Shown: one piece after another, positions 1 to 12,649 of the stretch
Numbering within the stretch: position 1 is the stretch's first letter
Layout: each line of letters begins with the position of its first letter
DNA from: Trichopria drosophilae
Taxonomy: Eukaryota > Arthropoda > Insecta > Hymenoptera > Diapriidae
Assembly: GCA_030407085.1 (NCBI GenBank)
Contig: CM059585.1
Span: 120,447,001-120,511,000 of the forward strand
Length of the DNA: 64,000 bases
Reading direction: 5' to 3'
Notes under the pieces: generated by a model
Databases searched by the model: none
What the model was told of the DNA's origin: nothing
What the model saw: only the letters and a program-made list of their open reading frames with translations
Position numbers and translations under genes: made by a program

Positions 1-613
1 TGGACATTGCCCACGGATGTGGTGGACGAAAAACCTTGCTCGTAAAACAATTCTTCATCACCTCGATTACGAAAGGTAGAACGTAATTCTGCTGCCTGTA
101 CCCTTTCTTAATAGCCTCCAAGAGGATCTCTTTAATATCCAGATCCTCGCAGTGAATTGGTTTATCTCTTCTAATCGTCAGGATACCTAACCAATTTCCA
201 AAATTTCGAAGTATGCTTAGATTATCGTCACGAGGATCATTCTTTTTGAACCTCAGTAGAGCTTTTATTGCTCGAACCGTTATCCGGAAAACTTCATCAG
301 TATCCATGAAGTCCATTAGCTGTATATACAAATCATGATTGTCTGGTTCTCTGCTAATACGACGTATGATGACGTAATGTATAAACCAATCAATGTAATT
401 TTCTCTTCCCGTCAATAGCGCTACAACGTCAGAATATGTTTGCTCAATCTCCTGAAGAGCAATGTTATCACAAATTCGTTTTGTTTCCCTAATTACACCT
501 TGTGGTGGGTCAGTTATTTGTTCATCCCTTTGCATAAGTACTGCCACCATGAGAATGTCTATGCTTACGTTTTTTACGACAGGCATGTTTAATTTAGTAT
601 TTAAGGCTGCTAG
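1..613 (-). CDS. CNOT1-like protein, MIF4G domain, partial (runs off left edge)
   Basis: An open frame of about 200 codons runs from about 613 down to base 1 and continues past the edge. Its translation matches the middle MIF4G domain of CNOT1, the scaffold of the CCR4-NOT deadenylase, which docks the CAF1/CCR4 nucleases. Visible landmarks are a DPPQGV segment, EPDNHDLYIQLMDF (compare EPNFHDLYLKFLD in CNOT1), NFGNWLGILTI, and FRPPHPWAM near the edge (PPNPWTM in CNOT1). An in-frame ATG lies at 585. A better fit to the family is a splice acceptor (CTAG) near 613, which adds SLNTKL before that Met. The similarity is clear but distant, so this is probably a diverged paralog rather than the single housekeeping CNOT1. 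I found no upstream exon. An intron-split true CNOT1 of a fast-evolving lineage is the alternative. Confidence 0.72.
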
Positions 614-3268
614 TCAGAAGGTCACGAATATCACGAAGCTGTAAAAAAATCAGATTGTAAATTTCACATTTGCATATATTTGAATAAAAATAATACAATT
701 TTAATAAAAAAAAATAAGGTGGTTAAATTCGAGGTTTATAGTATTAGGTAATTATCGGTATAATTAAGGGATTTTTATGACACTGCTAGAAAAAGATATA
801 TGAAACATTAATTTTATGCATCATTTTTTCAGTAGATTTGAAACAATTTGAAAAAAGAATTTTTAGCAGTTAAAGCTTTAAACGTTGATTACAAATGATT
901 TTCTGACCTGAGACAACACATATTTTGTACGAAATACTGTTGAACTTTCTTATAATAAAATACTTTACAACATTCGGAAATTCACTTTATATCCATAAAA
1001 ATATCTGTAATATTCCATCCTCGATTTCGAATTTTCAAACTCCCACACTAAAAGCACTAGATTATAAAAGCAGATCATTTTATTTACGACAATGTGAATA
1101 TTGCGCAATGGAGAAATAGCGCTTACAAATGTCTTTATATTAGCAGATTCTGAAGGCAATCTTAATGGTTTCACATTACTTCTCATCAAATCTTAATATT
1201 ACCCAGACAACCAATATAAAAAAGACTTCAGTATGAGCCAAAGATGTGCACTCTTAGTGATTAGGCGCGTCACGTTCTTTTGAACTTCATAACATCATGA
1301 GATCTTTATGTGTCAAACAGAATAATATCCAAAAGTGGCGCATCTGAATTCTTTTAGAGGTGGTCCCGAACTGATCTTTATTTTGCTGGCTGGACAGATT
1401 TCGTGTTTTGGAATCTCGAAAAATTATAAGAAATTATTATGTATTGATGATTATTAATACGAAATTGCTGTGAAAATTAACAACTGAGTTATTGAATAAT
1501 AATATAAAAGGAGGCTATGGCATGAAAATTAAAGAAATTAATGAATGCATATTTATTGAACTTTGCACAAAGCTGGAATTTATATTCACAAAAATTTTAA
1601 TTTGTGATAAGTAGCAGTCAATGTATTTTATATTACAAATAATATAGAAACGTACACCAATTCTGATAGATTTAAAAATACATTTTTGTTGTTAGGAAAT
1701 CAACGAACAAAGATGTTGCTTAATACGTAATATACAAAAAGACTTTTAATGAAAATTCACCTATTTTTTTAATTTAGTCTTTCACTAGACGAAATTTACA
1801 TTTATTGGTGGTAAACAATTTTTTTTAATATATTTAATACTTTTGAAACTTGTGCAACGTCAATATTAAAAATTCAAAAATTTATAACAATTTTCTTTTT
1901 CATAATTTTACGTACATTTTCTCATCCAGATGTCACAAAATTTATACATAAATTCATTCTGTGGATTTCAAAAGTATTCAAACATTAAAAAACAATAATT
2001 TCAGTATGTATACGTAGTATATATTGTCATAAATAAGTTCTAATGGCAAAGAAACAAACTACACATATTGTTGATTGAAAAACATGTCATTATAACATCA
2101 AATTTAATTGAAAACACATTTATGAAAAGCAAACTGAAAAATTATTTCATGCAATATTTAATGTTAATCTTTAATTTTAACAGATCTTACAAAATGGTAC
2201 AAATTAGTTTAAATTTTCAATCCATCTAAATTCATTAAAAATAACTTCAAAGAAAACAGAATTGTGTCGGTCGTTGTGGTCGATGTGGATGTTAAATTTA
2301 AAATATTCAATTGATTTCTCAGAAAATGTCTCATTGCAGTTAAATAATTATAATGTTATATTAACATAGCATTAAATGAATCATTAGTAACGTACTTTTC
2401 ATTCAAAATTCATTATTTATAGCTTACTCGGTTAGGTTAAGTTTTAAGCTTTAGGTATGTGTTTGTACGCCACATTTTGGCATTAAAACGTTTGAATGAC
2501 AAATGACAAAAAGTATTAACCTTTTTAAAAAATGATACAGACTATACATTTTTAGCAAACACAGTGTGATGCGATACTTAATTTGATCATTTTTGAATTT
2601 CATGAAAATCATTCATATAGCTTCCACTGCAATCGCTACACTATGATTATTTGTATCTAGTGTAATAAGAATTTTTGAAATGGATTTAACGGTTAATTGT
2701 AGTATCAATGCTAGTATTATAATAACAGAAATTAATGACTTATTTACTAGGAGAAAATATACAAACTTTGTTCAACTGTAATATTTTAAAATCTTATGTA
2801 TATGCATCGTTAAAGTAAATATATGAAAGTAAATAGAAGTTTATTGAATCAATTTCCATAATTAATAATAACTTACGAAAGATAACTGGAAAAGTAGATT
2901 AATAACCAAAACAATTTCGGTTATGCTACGCCAACTTAGTCACATCTAAACGGTAATATTAATTGAATTGTCTGCATGTAATAGCGATGACTTTCTAAAT
3001 CAACAATATGTTAACGGAAGATACACAAGATTTGAATAATGAAGCAAAAAAGTTGGCAATCTAAATCTTCAATATAAAATATTACAAAATTCTTAGACAC
3101 GAAAGTTAATAAAAACCAAAAAATCTGTTGATCTATAACGTAGAAAGAATATAATAACAATTGAATTCGATCATTTAAAAAAATTATATTAATGCAATAA
3201 TTTTAAGTAGCTAGTGAAAATGACATTAAATATGAAAATTAATATCATAAAAATCAATTTTAATTTAC
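614..3268. other. A+T-rich stretch without recognised genes
   Basis: No coding similarity, RNA gene or well-bounded repeat is visible on either strand. Open frames here are short and biased to Ile, Asn, Tyr and Phe, as expected of random A+T-rich sequence. Upstream exons of the CNOT1-like gene should lie here or farther right, but I could not find a convincing one. Confidence 0.5.
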
Positions 3269-3340
3269 CTTTTATTTGCACCAAGTTTCCTGCAAGTATT
3301 TTGTCCTCGTTTATGATCGCGTCGTCTCTCGTATAAAAAT
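3269..3340 (-). CDS. possible isolated 72-bp exon, unknown gene
   Basis: On the minus strand a stretch with more G+C than its surroundings is bounded by an acceptor (TATTATAG, ending at 3341) and a donor (AAAAG then GTAAATT, at 3267-3268). Two of the three frames are open; one is very basic (ERRRDHKRGQ). No family is recognised. It could be an upstream exon of the CNOT1-like gene on the same strand, but the translation does not match CNOT1. Chance is a real possibility. Confidence 0.15.
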
Positions 3341-3342
3341 CT

Positions 3343-4980
3343 ATAATACAAATAATGCAGATATAATAATTACAATTAATATAGTGACATTATTCAAGTA
3401 ATTGTTAATGCACTCACAATAAAAAATTAACAAACGAGCTACTTGGTGCCTAATTTGAAACTACTTTGTTGTTTCTCGTGTCGTATATTTATAAGAATCG
3501 TTCTCGGCGTTTGTGTGTGTACATATACTTTATTTCCCATTAGTATCTATATTTTATCGACGGTAAATTTGGGTAATATCGAATGCATTGTTATTAATAT
3601 TTTTATTTTTATTTTTCAAAATTGTTGTTAATAAAATGGAAATCTCAAAATGAATTTAATACAACTGTAAGGTCTTAAAAAGGGTAATATTTTAAGTGTT
3701 TGTAGTATTTTCAGACATTCCCTCATTTTAAGAACATTTTTTTTTTATTCTTTTTATTTATTTTTTTTAGGATTTGGACTCTTTTTTAAAATGTTTTGAA
3801 GAGCTTAAGACTCCTTATTGCAGCATGATTTGCCAAAAAGGTAGATTTGATGGTCTTCTCCGTAACTTTTGGAGATCTTTTCAATGCAGATGACGTTTTA
3901 TGAAATGAAGAATTTGTATATCAGAGAAATGAAATATATCTATAGTAAAACATATTTGCATATTTCTATAGTTCATAAAATAACAAATAATGAAATCAAA
4001 ACCCATAAATTTAGCACCATAAAATGTATAAAGATTGTTTACTTCCTCAGCCATACTACTGTTCGACATTGTCTTTGACTAATGAAGTATTTTTTTCGAT
4101 TTGGCGCAGGCAGAATTTTCCTGTCACATCGTATTTCCGTAAAAAGTGATTTTAAATGTATACCAATTTTCATTTTTTTTTTACATACTTAAATTGTATT
4201 TGTAGTATATAAGCAACTTCCGTCAATTACAGTATAATTTTTGAAACATTCTTTGTTATTCAAAAAAATGAAATTTTTAAAAACGGGAATTATTTTTTAC
4301 ATATTTAACTTTAACCTCATTTTTCCCGTAAATGCGGCGCGATGAATTCTTGTGGTAACGTCATCGTCTTAAGCAAAAAATAATACTGAGACCTCGATTG
4401 TGGTAGATAAATTCTCTTTTGCTTCGAAAATAATTAAAATTAAAAAAAACCCCAATTTTTACACATTACTTTTCTTCAAATTACGATGATAAAAATTCTG
4501 ACAGCGTCATGTTGTTAAGAATCAAAAAATATTTGCGAAATTATACATGTTGTATAAAATGCAAAGAATTAATAAATTTTTCCGGTTAGTGTAATTATAT
4601 GTAATAATTATGTAGTTGTGTGAGGTATAGTTTCAAAAATGTGAGAGGTGATTCTTGTCGATTTATTTTTGCTGAAAAAGACCTTGCAATTACTCTAAGA
4701 TGCCAGAATTCATAAATTTTAGCTTGAATGGTAAAAAAATGTAAATTAAAATGATTATTATGGACATTTTTGGTAGAAGCACGTTTTTGTTTAAATTTTC
4801 AACAACTGCGCCGAATATTATTATAACTTAGCTTTAAAAAACATTTTTCTAAATCATTCTAAAAGCTCTTAAAAGCATTGTGTACAATTTTGAATTGAAG
4901 AATATGCGTCGTGCAAATTCAACCGTTTTACAGAACCGCACTGTTTTTGAATACGCAGATGTTTTTGAGGATGCTTCCAC
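3343..4980. other. no recognised gene
   Basis: A+T-rich sequence with several homopolymer runs (for example poly-T near 3740-3770). Overlapping short frames at 3869-4078 on both strands show no family features. Nothing here is supported. Confidence 0.45.
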
Positions 4981-5109
4981 TAGGTCCGGTGCGTATACCC
5001 ATTAGCGTGAAATTCGCATTTTAGACCCGCAAATCGATGCGCAAAAACATTTTACGCCTATAGCGTAAAAAAACAATGCCGGCATCGGCGACCCTCGGGG
5101 TGCCAATAA

Positions 5110-5740
5110 TAACCCGATCGTTTAATAAACCTTTATATCACGTAAATTTGGTTTAAAAATCGTATAGGCATATGGAATAAACGATTATTCATAACACGCT
5201 TATTAACCCGTTGTTTAATATACGTTTATTATATACGTTTATAATACGTACATAAAAAATTAAACGAATTATAAACGTTAATAAATCGTTTATGAATTAC
5301 GATAAAATTACTATGTTTTTTATTGCGTATAATAAGAGTGAAACATCATATGTAAACAAGACGTTCACGTGTGTGTGTGTGTGTGTGTTTCGGTGTACGT
5401 AAAGTTGATCATATCTATTATAATAAGTCGAATAGAAAAAAATGGCAATTAATTTTAAATTTACTTCTTGATCAATTTTTTTAAACGTAGATTCGAATTA
5501 GAACTACGTTTAAAACACATGTAAAAACGGATATCGAAATAGTAATTACACGAGTAATAAAGGGATATATCGATGCAGTACAGGTTTAAAACACGTATAA
5601 GAAATGGGATATCAACACGTTTTTAGCCGGACATCAGCGCGTCATTTCCACCTGCTTCCTAAACTTATAATACCACGTTTATCATATAGGTTTAGCCCCA
5701 ATTTTAAACGTTATTAAACGATTGGATTTTTATTGGGTTC
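5110..5740. repeat. AAACG-rich dispersed repeat, copy 1
   Basis: The segment is dense in variants of TTAAACG, ATAAACG and their complements, and contains a (TG)n microsatellite at about 5369-5388. The same word usage and a partly alignable sequence recur at 33700-36300 and 51400-51660. Its right part (CGGACATCAGCGCG, TTTCCACC, then CTTATAATACCACGTTTATC, GGTTTAGCCCC) lines up with bases on both sides of the foldback element at 34949-36232, so it serves as a natural empty site. No coding capacity is seen. Short GCGTAAAA motifs lie just outside both ends (near 5070 and 5752) and may mark its termini. Confidence 0.55.
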
Positions 5741-5854
5741 TGTCGTTGATGCGTAAAACTCCATTTTACGCCCTTGATATAAAAATAAGTATTATCAATC
5801 CAGTAAAATGCATAAATATTTCAAATATATTATAAAAATCATAAATATTAGAGT

Positions 5855-6000
5855 GGCCATTCACTCTTTGTGGAGTGAAAACTTGAGTTACTTTACGGAC
5901 TCTTTAAGAACTAACTTTAGGGAGTGTTGTACTTATATATACTACTTCAAACATCTTTTTCCCTCAATGCAGAGTGAATTTTCACGCCAAGAAAGTTACA
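5855..6000. repeat. cluster of GAGTGAA/TTCACTC motifs, copy 1
   Basis: Repeated short direct and inverted motifs (TTCACTC, GTGGAGTGAAAA, ACTCTTTAAG, GAGTGAATTTTCAC) crowd about 150 bases. Similar clusters occur at 14348-14405 and 57955-58085. Clustered subterminal motifs like this are typical of the ends of MITEs and hAT-like DNA transposons, but no outer boundary could be drawn here. Confidence 0.4.
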
Positions 6001-6029
6001 AAGTATATTATGCTGAATTTTAAACTATT

Positions 6030-7185
6030 TCACTACGTAAGCAAGGAAGTCTTAATGTTATTTTTGAATAATTCCGAAAATATTAGTATCTTAAGTAATC
6101 CGAAAGCACTGTTATGAAATTAAGATATCTAATAGGACTTGATATTAGATCTTATTGTCAATTATTTTATTCGATTTCCTCGATGGATGGTTTGCTTCAA
6201 AGATGACAACTTTTGGGAAATTATTGGAAAATAAATTCAATATGCAGTGGAAAATTAATTGTATAGTTTCTTTTGTCGACCTGAAAACAAGGCGCAAAAT
6301 TGTCGACTATTATGTCAACAATAATTTTACGACTATTAGTTACATAATCTCTAAAATACATTTGGAAGGTCACTACATGAAATATTTTCAATTTTTAGTA
6401 AGACGTTATAGATTGCTCATTCGCTTTGTAATTATTCTTGTGATTCTATGGTAATTGTTATTTATATGAGGAAGCTGTTACTTATCTTAATATCGTTATA
6501 AAAAGGGATTGGGAATTTAAACGAAACATTTCACGATCTTCATAATCGTTAATAATTTTAAAAGTATAACTTTAATATATTCTTAAGCCTCCTTCCGTTT
6601 CCGTTACACAACACTCGTTCTAGTACTTCAGGTTGCATTCATGTAGGCGGTATCTTTACTAAAGATAATTTTTTTATGGAATGATAAATGGCGCTAACAT
6701 TAAGAACATTTATGGATTCCCACACAATATTTTTATCTTCAGACATAATTCAGAAACGTAACAATGGAGATGTTATAGTTGCTTAAACTGGATCTTAGAA
6801 ATGTAGTCATTCATTAATATAATTATATATAAAATTGTCAAAATTTTAATGAAAACATTACTTTGTTTAAATCAAATATTTAATTGTTTTTAATTAGTAT
6901 ATAAAAATAAACCACAGCATGACTATAATTGTTTGCCATAAAACACATGAAAATAATTATAATTTTTTAGAATCAAATTTAGAACCAGTAGTTAGCCACT
7001 AATATTAACATTATTTAGATATCCTGAAGTAAATTGTTTGATTTTCAAGTTAATTATTTAGTACATTTTCATTACTTTTAAATTCAGCATTTCAAGTAGC
7101 TTTTCTTTAAAGATGATTTTCACAAACTACAGCAAGTATAAACATGTTATAAGGACTTTATCGATGGACCACAAGGGGAGAATAG
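6030..7185. other. no recognised gene
   Basis: A+T-rich sequence. The 99-codon frame at 6155-6454 is rich in Ile, Phe and Tyr, has no domain signature, and is treated as random. Confidence 0.45.
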
Positions 7186-7189
7186 TATA

Positions 7190-8722
7190 TTATGCAATGA
7201 GTGCGTAACTTCACGCAATGCACGGGCCTCATACCATATCTTATGCACAGATATTCTATGCGTGAAGTAGCGAAATTCAGTGCGTGAAGTTTATGCGATT
7301 TTACGACGCTGCACGAGAGAAACTGCATTTTTGCCAATAGTAACCAATAGTGCCGTCATTTGCATGATTTCCAACAATGGTTGTAAGCCCTTGTTGAACG
7401 TACGGGCAGCACAGAAGGCTGCAATCACGATAATTTTTGAACGTATGTTTTTGAGCTAAGTTCCAAACACATTAATTGTAACTTTCATTACAATTTTGAA
7501 TGTCAGCCTCAAATCATCCGTCGTGAGGTCTTCATACACTTTTCTGAGCAGAGGTTAAATATCGTTGTCTAACGAGGGGGGATGGTTTGCTGTCTGTCGA
7601 GAATTTGTGGAAAAAAGTAGCCCTGGTAGCGTTTCTCATATTCTCCACAGAATCTGGACTTCTTCGCACGGCCAATTCATAGTAAGTCGATAACTCTTTC
7701 ATGACTTTATTAGTTAAAACATGGTTTTACGATTTTTTTCGCCGCAGATTTTCTTGATGATGAACTTGATGTTGTACTTGATTTTTTCTTATGTTCTTCT
7801 TCCAAATTCTGTACATCTACTCTTATTTTTTGTCTACATAATTTTCATAATAAACATCATATAAGCTTACAGATCTCTGAAACATTTTAATGACAGCATT
7901 TACTTCCATTAATACAGCACTACCCTCATGATTAATACTGCACGTTTCTTTACGTTCCTCGTACCAAACATCATACTCGACAGTATCTTTCTTGCCACTC
8001 CAAATCGAATATACAGCGCATACACTTGATTTTACAACATCATCAAGAACTTTTTCGATGTATTTTCCAATTAGAGTTGTCAAGACAATAAGAGCATAAA
8101 ATCCAAGTCGAGTCCAAGGGCCATCGTCAGAAACTGTGAGACGATTCATCACGGTACCAGTTTTCTCATTTTTTACTTTCCCTTCTTCGACTGTTTTTCG
8201 AAATACTGATTCCGTAACAGATTTTTCTGCTATCTGTATGTTGTCTATAATATAATATTTTTTGCCAAATCCTATGCAGATGTCCATGAAACCACAAAAA
8301 TTACAAATGCCTTGATATCCAACACCAATTAACCGCATTGCAAAAATGAGTCGACGATTTATTTCATACGTCTGTCCGATTTGCGGACTGCTTGGAATTC
8401 GATTTTCATTTTCACATTTACACTGCGCGACTAACTGAAATCCTAAATCTTTTTCAGTGCGTTTTAAAAATGTTATATCACTTTTGCATGTTATACATAT
8501 AAGAAGGTTTTGTGAAGTCAAAAACATAAAGAAGTTCACTATAATGTACTGAAGCATTGCATCGACGTTCACTTCAAAATCAGAATTATTTTTCGAAATT
8601 TTTCTAGCCGATATACTTGTGTTACTTGTATCCTGTTCACTCGTGTGCTGATTACCCGAAAATCTTCTTCTTTTTGAACGATCTGGTCTTGATTTGCTAT
8701 CTTTACAACTCTTTTTATCCAT
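7190..8722 (-). pseudogene. Mutator-like (Phantom-type) transposase, broken
   Basis: An ATG at 8722 opens a 299-codon frame that stops at 7823. It matches the insect Mutator-like transposase family: a basic N-terminus (KSCKDSKSRPDRSKRRR), a CxxC segment near residues 77-80, YEINRRLIFAMRLIGVG near 120-136, then the catalytic-core region DGPWTRLGF, TLIGKYIEKVLDDVVKSSVC and CSINHEGSAVLMEVNAV. Intact relatives continue for several hundred residues. Here a stop follows YENYVDKK. Remnants of the missing part lie downstream in broken frames between about 7290 and 7760, including STYYELAVRRSPDSVENMRN, ATFFHKFSTD, and IAAFCAARTFNKG. The element is therefore dead, with a premature stop, a probable internal deletion and frameshifts. 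I did not find matching terminal inverted repeats with confidence. Confidence 0.8.
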
Positions 8723-9061
8723 AGTTATTCGGCTATATTAGCACTGTGCACAGTTTTATATGTAAAATAACGTTCGACAATTCCTACTGAATACCGAAAA
8801 CGTCTGAGAACCAAGCCTCACGTGTAAAACAAGCAGGAAATCGAAGCGAGCCTATTACGTGCAAAATTAGCCGAAACGCTTTTTGTGCACGTTCAGAGGC
8901 ACTACCTCAGAATGGACTTTTCGACATATTCTGCATCGATAATCGGTACATCAGGGTTCCCACACTAATTCTACATACATATAGTGCCCGAAAATTATGT
9001 TTGTGAAAAAAATGGTGTACGGGCCCCTTAAAGGTTGGCACACTCGTGCACTTTGGGAGAG

Positions 9062-11360
9062 AAATTTATTCCAAGACATTGCTTTTGATATGTGATTTAA
9101 ATTATACTTTGATGAATTAAACTGTGTTTATGGTTGTATTTTTTCTAATTGTCGATTATTTATTTCGTTTCATTTAGCTTTTATTTCGTTTTTCGTTATG
9201 TCCGGAAAACAGATCATAAAATACCGAATTAGGCAAAATCGATAGCAGCGGTAAAAGAAATTATAATCGATAAGAAAGGCATATGATCCACTGCATGCTG
9301 AGAAAGAAAATGCCGCCGCTAATAAAGAAAAAGAAAGTAACCCGCACCGACAAAAAACTTGCAGGAAAACGCGGGAAGAAAAAATCGAGTACCTCCTCAT
9401 CACAGGACGACGATTATGGTGATGATGAAGATGTAAGTTTCTCCAATTCCTTAAAAACGTGCCACGAAAACTCACAAAATTGCGAATCTAACTAACATAA
9501 CAAATAAGTGTAATGTTGTCACAAATCATTTCTTTGGCTCATTCTTATATTTTTGCCAATGTCCCAACAATTTCAGTCGAATAAGGTGTCTTCACTAAAA
9601 TGACTCGAGCGCGATATCAAATTATGCTCTGCAGCAAAGTTGTACCCAATGAGAATAACTTTTTATAGGTATATCTGAATTAAAATTATTTCTATTCATG
9701 TCGAACCCACAACAAAAAACTGAACCCTACCTTTACGACTTCGCCTACGGAATATGACTGATGATTCCTGCAATAAAGTCTTTTATATGTCCAACATGCT
9801 TCTGCGAGTAACATGTTTACATTTAAAATGTAGCTCCCACGTGACTTATTTGAAATGTAGTAGTTGAATTTTAAAATTTGATAGTTAAATTGTTTGCAAA
9901 TAGTTTATACAACCTTCGAGGATATTCTGAAAAGGAACTTAACCATATAACGATCAAGTGTCATCCAGTTGCAGAAAATGATTCCAAGTAATATGATGAA
10001 GATGGAAAGAAGATGCATATTGAGGTAGTCTATATTCCTACTAGAGCATAAGAAAACTAAAGAATATATACAAGAACAGGAAGTAAAAGAAACACATATA
10101 CTACACAAATACAAATTCAATACATCAATTGTGATTGATTTTTCTTTATCAGAATCACATATACAAACATTTGTAACGAAGATGAAGCAATTTTGTTATC
10201 AATAATCATGAGTTAAGATCAATTAATCAAGTAGGAAACAAACACCAGGAAATGTTTATTCTGGATGAATTAACTACTCTGAATCTTTTAGGAAGAAAGT
10301 ATGATATCCTGTATAATATCGACTTACAGAAGTCAGATGTAAAAAATATCACTATTTTCTTGCTACCGTCACCCAATTGTTACCGCAAGATTTAAATACA
10401 TTCAGTAGAGTTATTTATTGAGTATTGCCAACTAAAACTACAACAAAATTAAAACAATGTTATAAAAAGCTTCAAGAATTTATTCAGAACTATAAATTCA
10501 AAAAATGCTGCAACTGCTAACTCTATTTTTTGAATTAAGAGCGTATAATTGATATACATAATGAAAATGATATTTAACTTTTAACAAGAAATTTATTGCA
10601 TTGAAAGTTTAATAATATAACTCATTATTACAAATGTATAATAAATATTATATGACCCGATCGAAATATTGGAAAGTAAGTGTGATAAATAAATTGCACA
10701 ATGAAACGTACAAATAATAGGGAGCATCTTTCTGCATTAGTATAGTTATGACTTTGTGCTTAATTTTCAAGGTTATTGAGAAGTAAATGTGGGGTTTCGA
10801 AGAGATGCCTCAACACCCTATTCGGAAGACCAGAAAAATTTAACGTCTGAAATGATCTAGATAATAATTGGCTAAAATGACTTTCAGAAGGTCACGTGTT
10901 AAGAAATCATCTGAAAATTTATGAATCTGCAATATAAAATGTAGGTACTAAAAAGATTAAGTTGACATGGTGGTCAAGGTTACTTACTGGTCAATATTCA
11001 AAGTCATTCTAAGGTCAAAGTAATTTTTGTAATGATAAATGTTATTTTCTTTGTTAAACCTACTTCTAGCGTTATACTAAAAAAATTATAACAAATGTAA
11101 AGGTATTAATACATTGAAAAGAGAGAAAATTGAACAAGACAATCATCAGAATTATTCTGCGCATTTTCTTCTTGTTCAGCAGATGTACAGTACACATAAT
11201 ATGTACGCATAACAAATAACAATACTTTCATGCCCGACACTACCGAAATTAAACACAATTAGATGGTTGGAGATTACTAATATTTTCCAAGTATACGAGG
11301 TCTAATTCTTTATATTTTCGTAGAACCTATTACTAGATTTTATAAATAGGGGCAATGTTC
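9062..11360. other. mostly empty; one weak exon-like piece
   Basis: The only coding-like piece is at about 9283-9432 (plus): a Lys-rich, then Ser-rich and acidic stretch (SSTSSSQDDDYGDDED) that ends exactly at a good donor, GAT then GTAAGT. It resembles a low-complexity exon, but no partner exon or family was found. The rest is A+T-rich without recognised features. Confidence 0.3.
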
Positions 11361-11364
11361 TTAC

Positions 11365-11727
11365 ATGAAATATATTTAATATTCAATGTTTCAACTTCTT
11401 TGTTGCTGTTTAACGAGCCTCTCGGCCCAGATTCAAGTACTGCTTGATAAGCTTCATTATCTTGCCATTTTTTTTTAACTGACACCACTTTATCAATGAT
11501 TGAACGATTACATGTTATAATTTGACAGGTACTTCCAGCTTTTGTCTGCAATTGAAACGGAAGATTATTTGGTGAAAGAAGCTAGTTACATCTATATTTT
11601 AGTTAAATTCCTTAGTAACCTGAGCAAATTTGGTACTAACTTTTAGTAAACTGATGCAGTTAACTGAAGTTAGTACTGGTAGCAAACCAGGTGAACAATT
11701 AATTCTTAACATAATCAAGTAAGAATG
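11365..11727 (-). CDS. possible two-exon gene fragment, unknown product
   Basis: Two candidate exons lie on the minus strand. The first, 11727-11641 (87 nt), follows an acceptor TTTACTTGCAG and ends at a donor GTTAGT; it has one open frame, with INCSPGLLPVLTSVNCISLL. The second, 11545-11365 (181 nt), follows a strong acceptor (TTTCAATTGCAG) and ends at GTAAGA; it reads TKAGSTCQIITCNRSIIDK, then VVSVKKKWQDNEAYQAVLE. Joining them keeps a single open frame (phase 0), which chance would not guarantee. No start, stop or protein family is recognised. Several Cys suggest a secreted or zinc-binding protein, but this is only inference. Confidence 0.33.
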
Positions 11728-11734
11728 CTGCAAG

Positions 11735-12460
11735 TAAATAAATTTTATATAAATGAACAAAAAAAATACAAACCAAGTTTCGTGCATTTCTAAAAGAGGA
11801 AAAAGATATAACAATAAATGAAAACTAAATCATTTTATTGCTAATTTTTTACATTCGAATTTCAAAGAAATATTTTCATGAATTAAAAATGAAATGTACG
11901 TTTTTTTACGTATTTATTGTCAATACAAAATACATCGTGTGTTTTTTATATTTAATGTATTTAAAGTAGACAACAGAGGAAAATATAATGTCAATAATCA
12001 GGAAATACGTGAACATTTTCGTAGTTTTCAAAATAAATAAGAAATATCTATTTTAATATCTATAACATGTTTATTTTGTATTTACTAAAGTCTGTCACAA
12101 AATATTTTGTTACTACCAGTTAAAGAAAAATAAACACGAAACTTTATGTTATTTTCTAAAGTAGTATATATAATACAAATTAAAATTTGAATTAAAATTC
12201 GGAATTTCTATGATATAAACATTCAGAAGTAACTTTTTAGTAAAATAAATCGTATAACCTCCTCCTCAATCCAGGTTTACATTTGAGTCCAACTAAATTT
12301 TAATTAGTTACCATTTCCTTGTTTTTGTGTGTAAATATTATTGTTTATATTTAATTTGTATTTAACACAATTGAAGGTACGGCCATCGAAAATGGCCATT
12401 ATTTTCTTATCCATTCCACTGCGCAGTTGTTAATAAAATTGTTTAAAAATTTGGAATTTG
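11735..12460. other. no recognised gene
   Basis: A+T-rich sequence with nothing recognised on either strand. Confidence 0.45.
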
Positions 12461-12461
12461 T

Positions 12462-12648
12462 GGGTGCGGGTCCAAAAACCGACAAATCAAACCGCCGAAA
12501 GGTAAAAAAACCGACAGTATTAAAGCCGGCACATAAAATATAGACACATCGACTAACTTGTGTGTTGACTGTCGGCTTTTCGTGTCCGTTTTTTGAATGT
12601 CGTCTTTTCGATTGTCGGTTTTTTGACTGTAGGTATTTGGACCTGTCG
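12462..12648. repeat. imperfect inverted repeat rich in CCGAC/GTCGG
   Basis: The left part carries GTCCAAAAACCGACA, ACCGCCGAAAGG and AAAAAACCGACAG. The right part carries CTGTCGGCTTTTCG, ATTGTCGGTTTTTTGAC and GTAGGTATTTGGAC, which are near complements in reverse order. The repeated ACCGAC units and partial palindrome suggest a small non-autonomous DNA transposon or its ends. No target-site duplication could be fixed. Confidence 0.5.
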
Positions 12649-12649
12649 G

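Noticed and set aside
11221..11270. 5S rRNA-like sequence
   Set aside because: A few bases suggested it, but no internal control region or 120-base structure is present.
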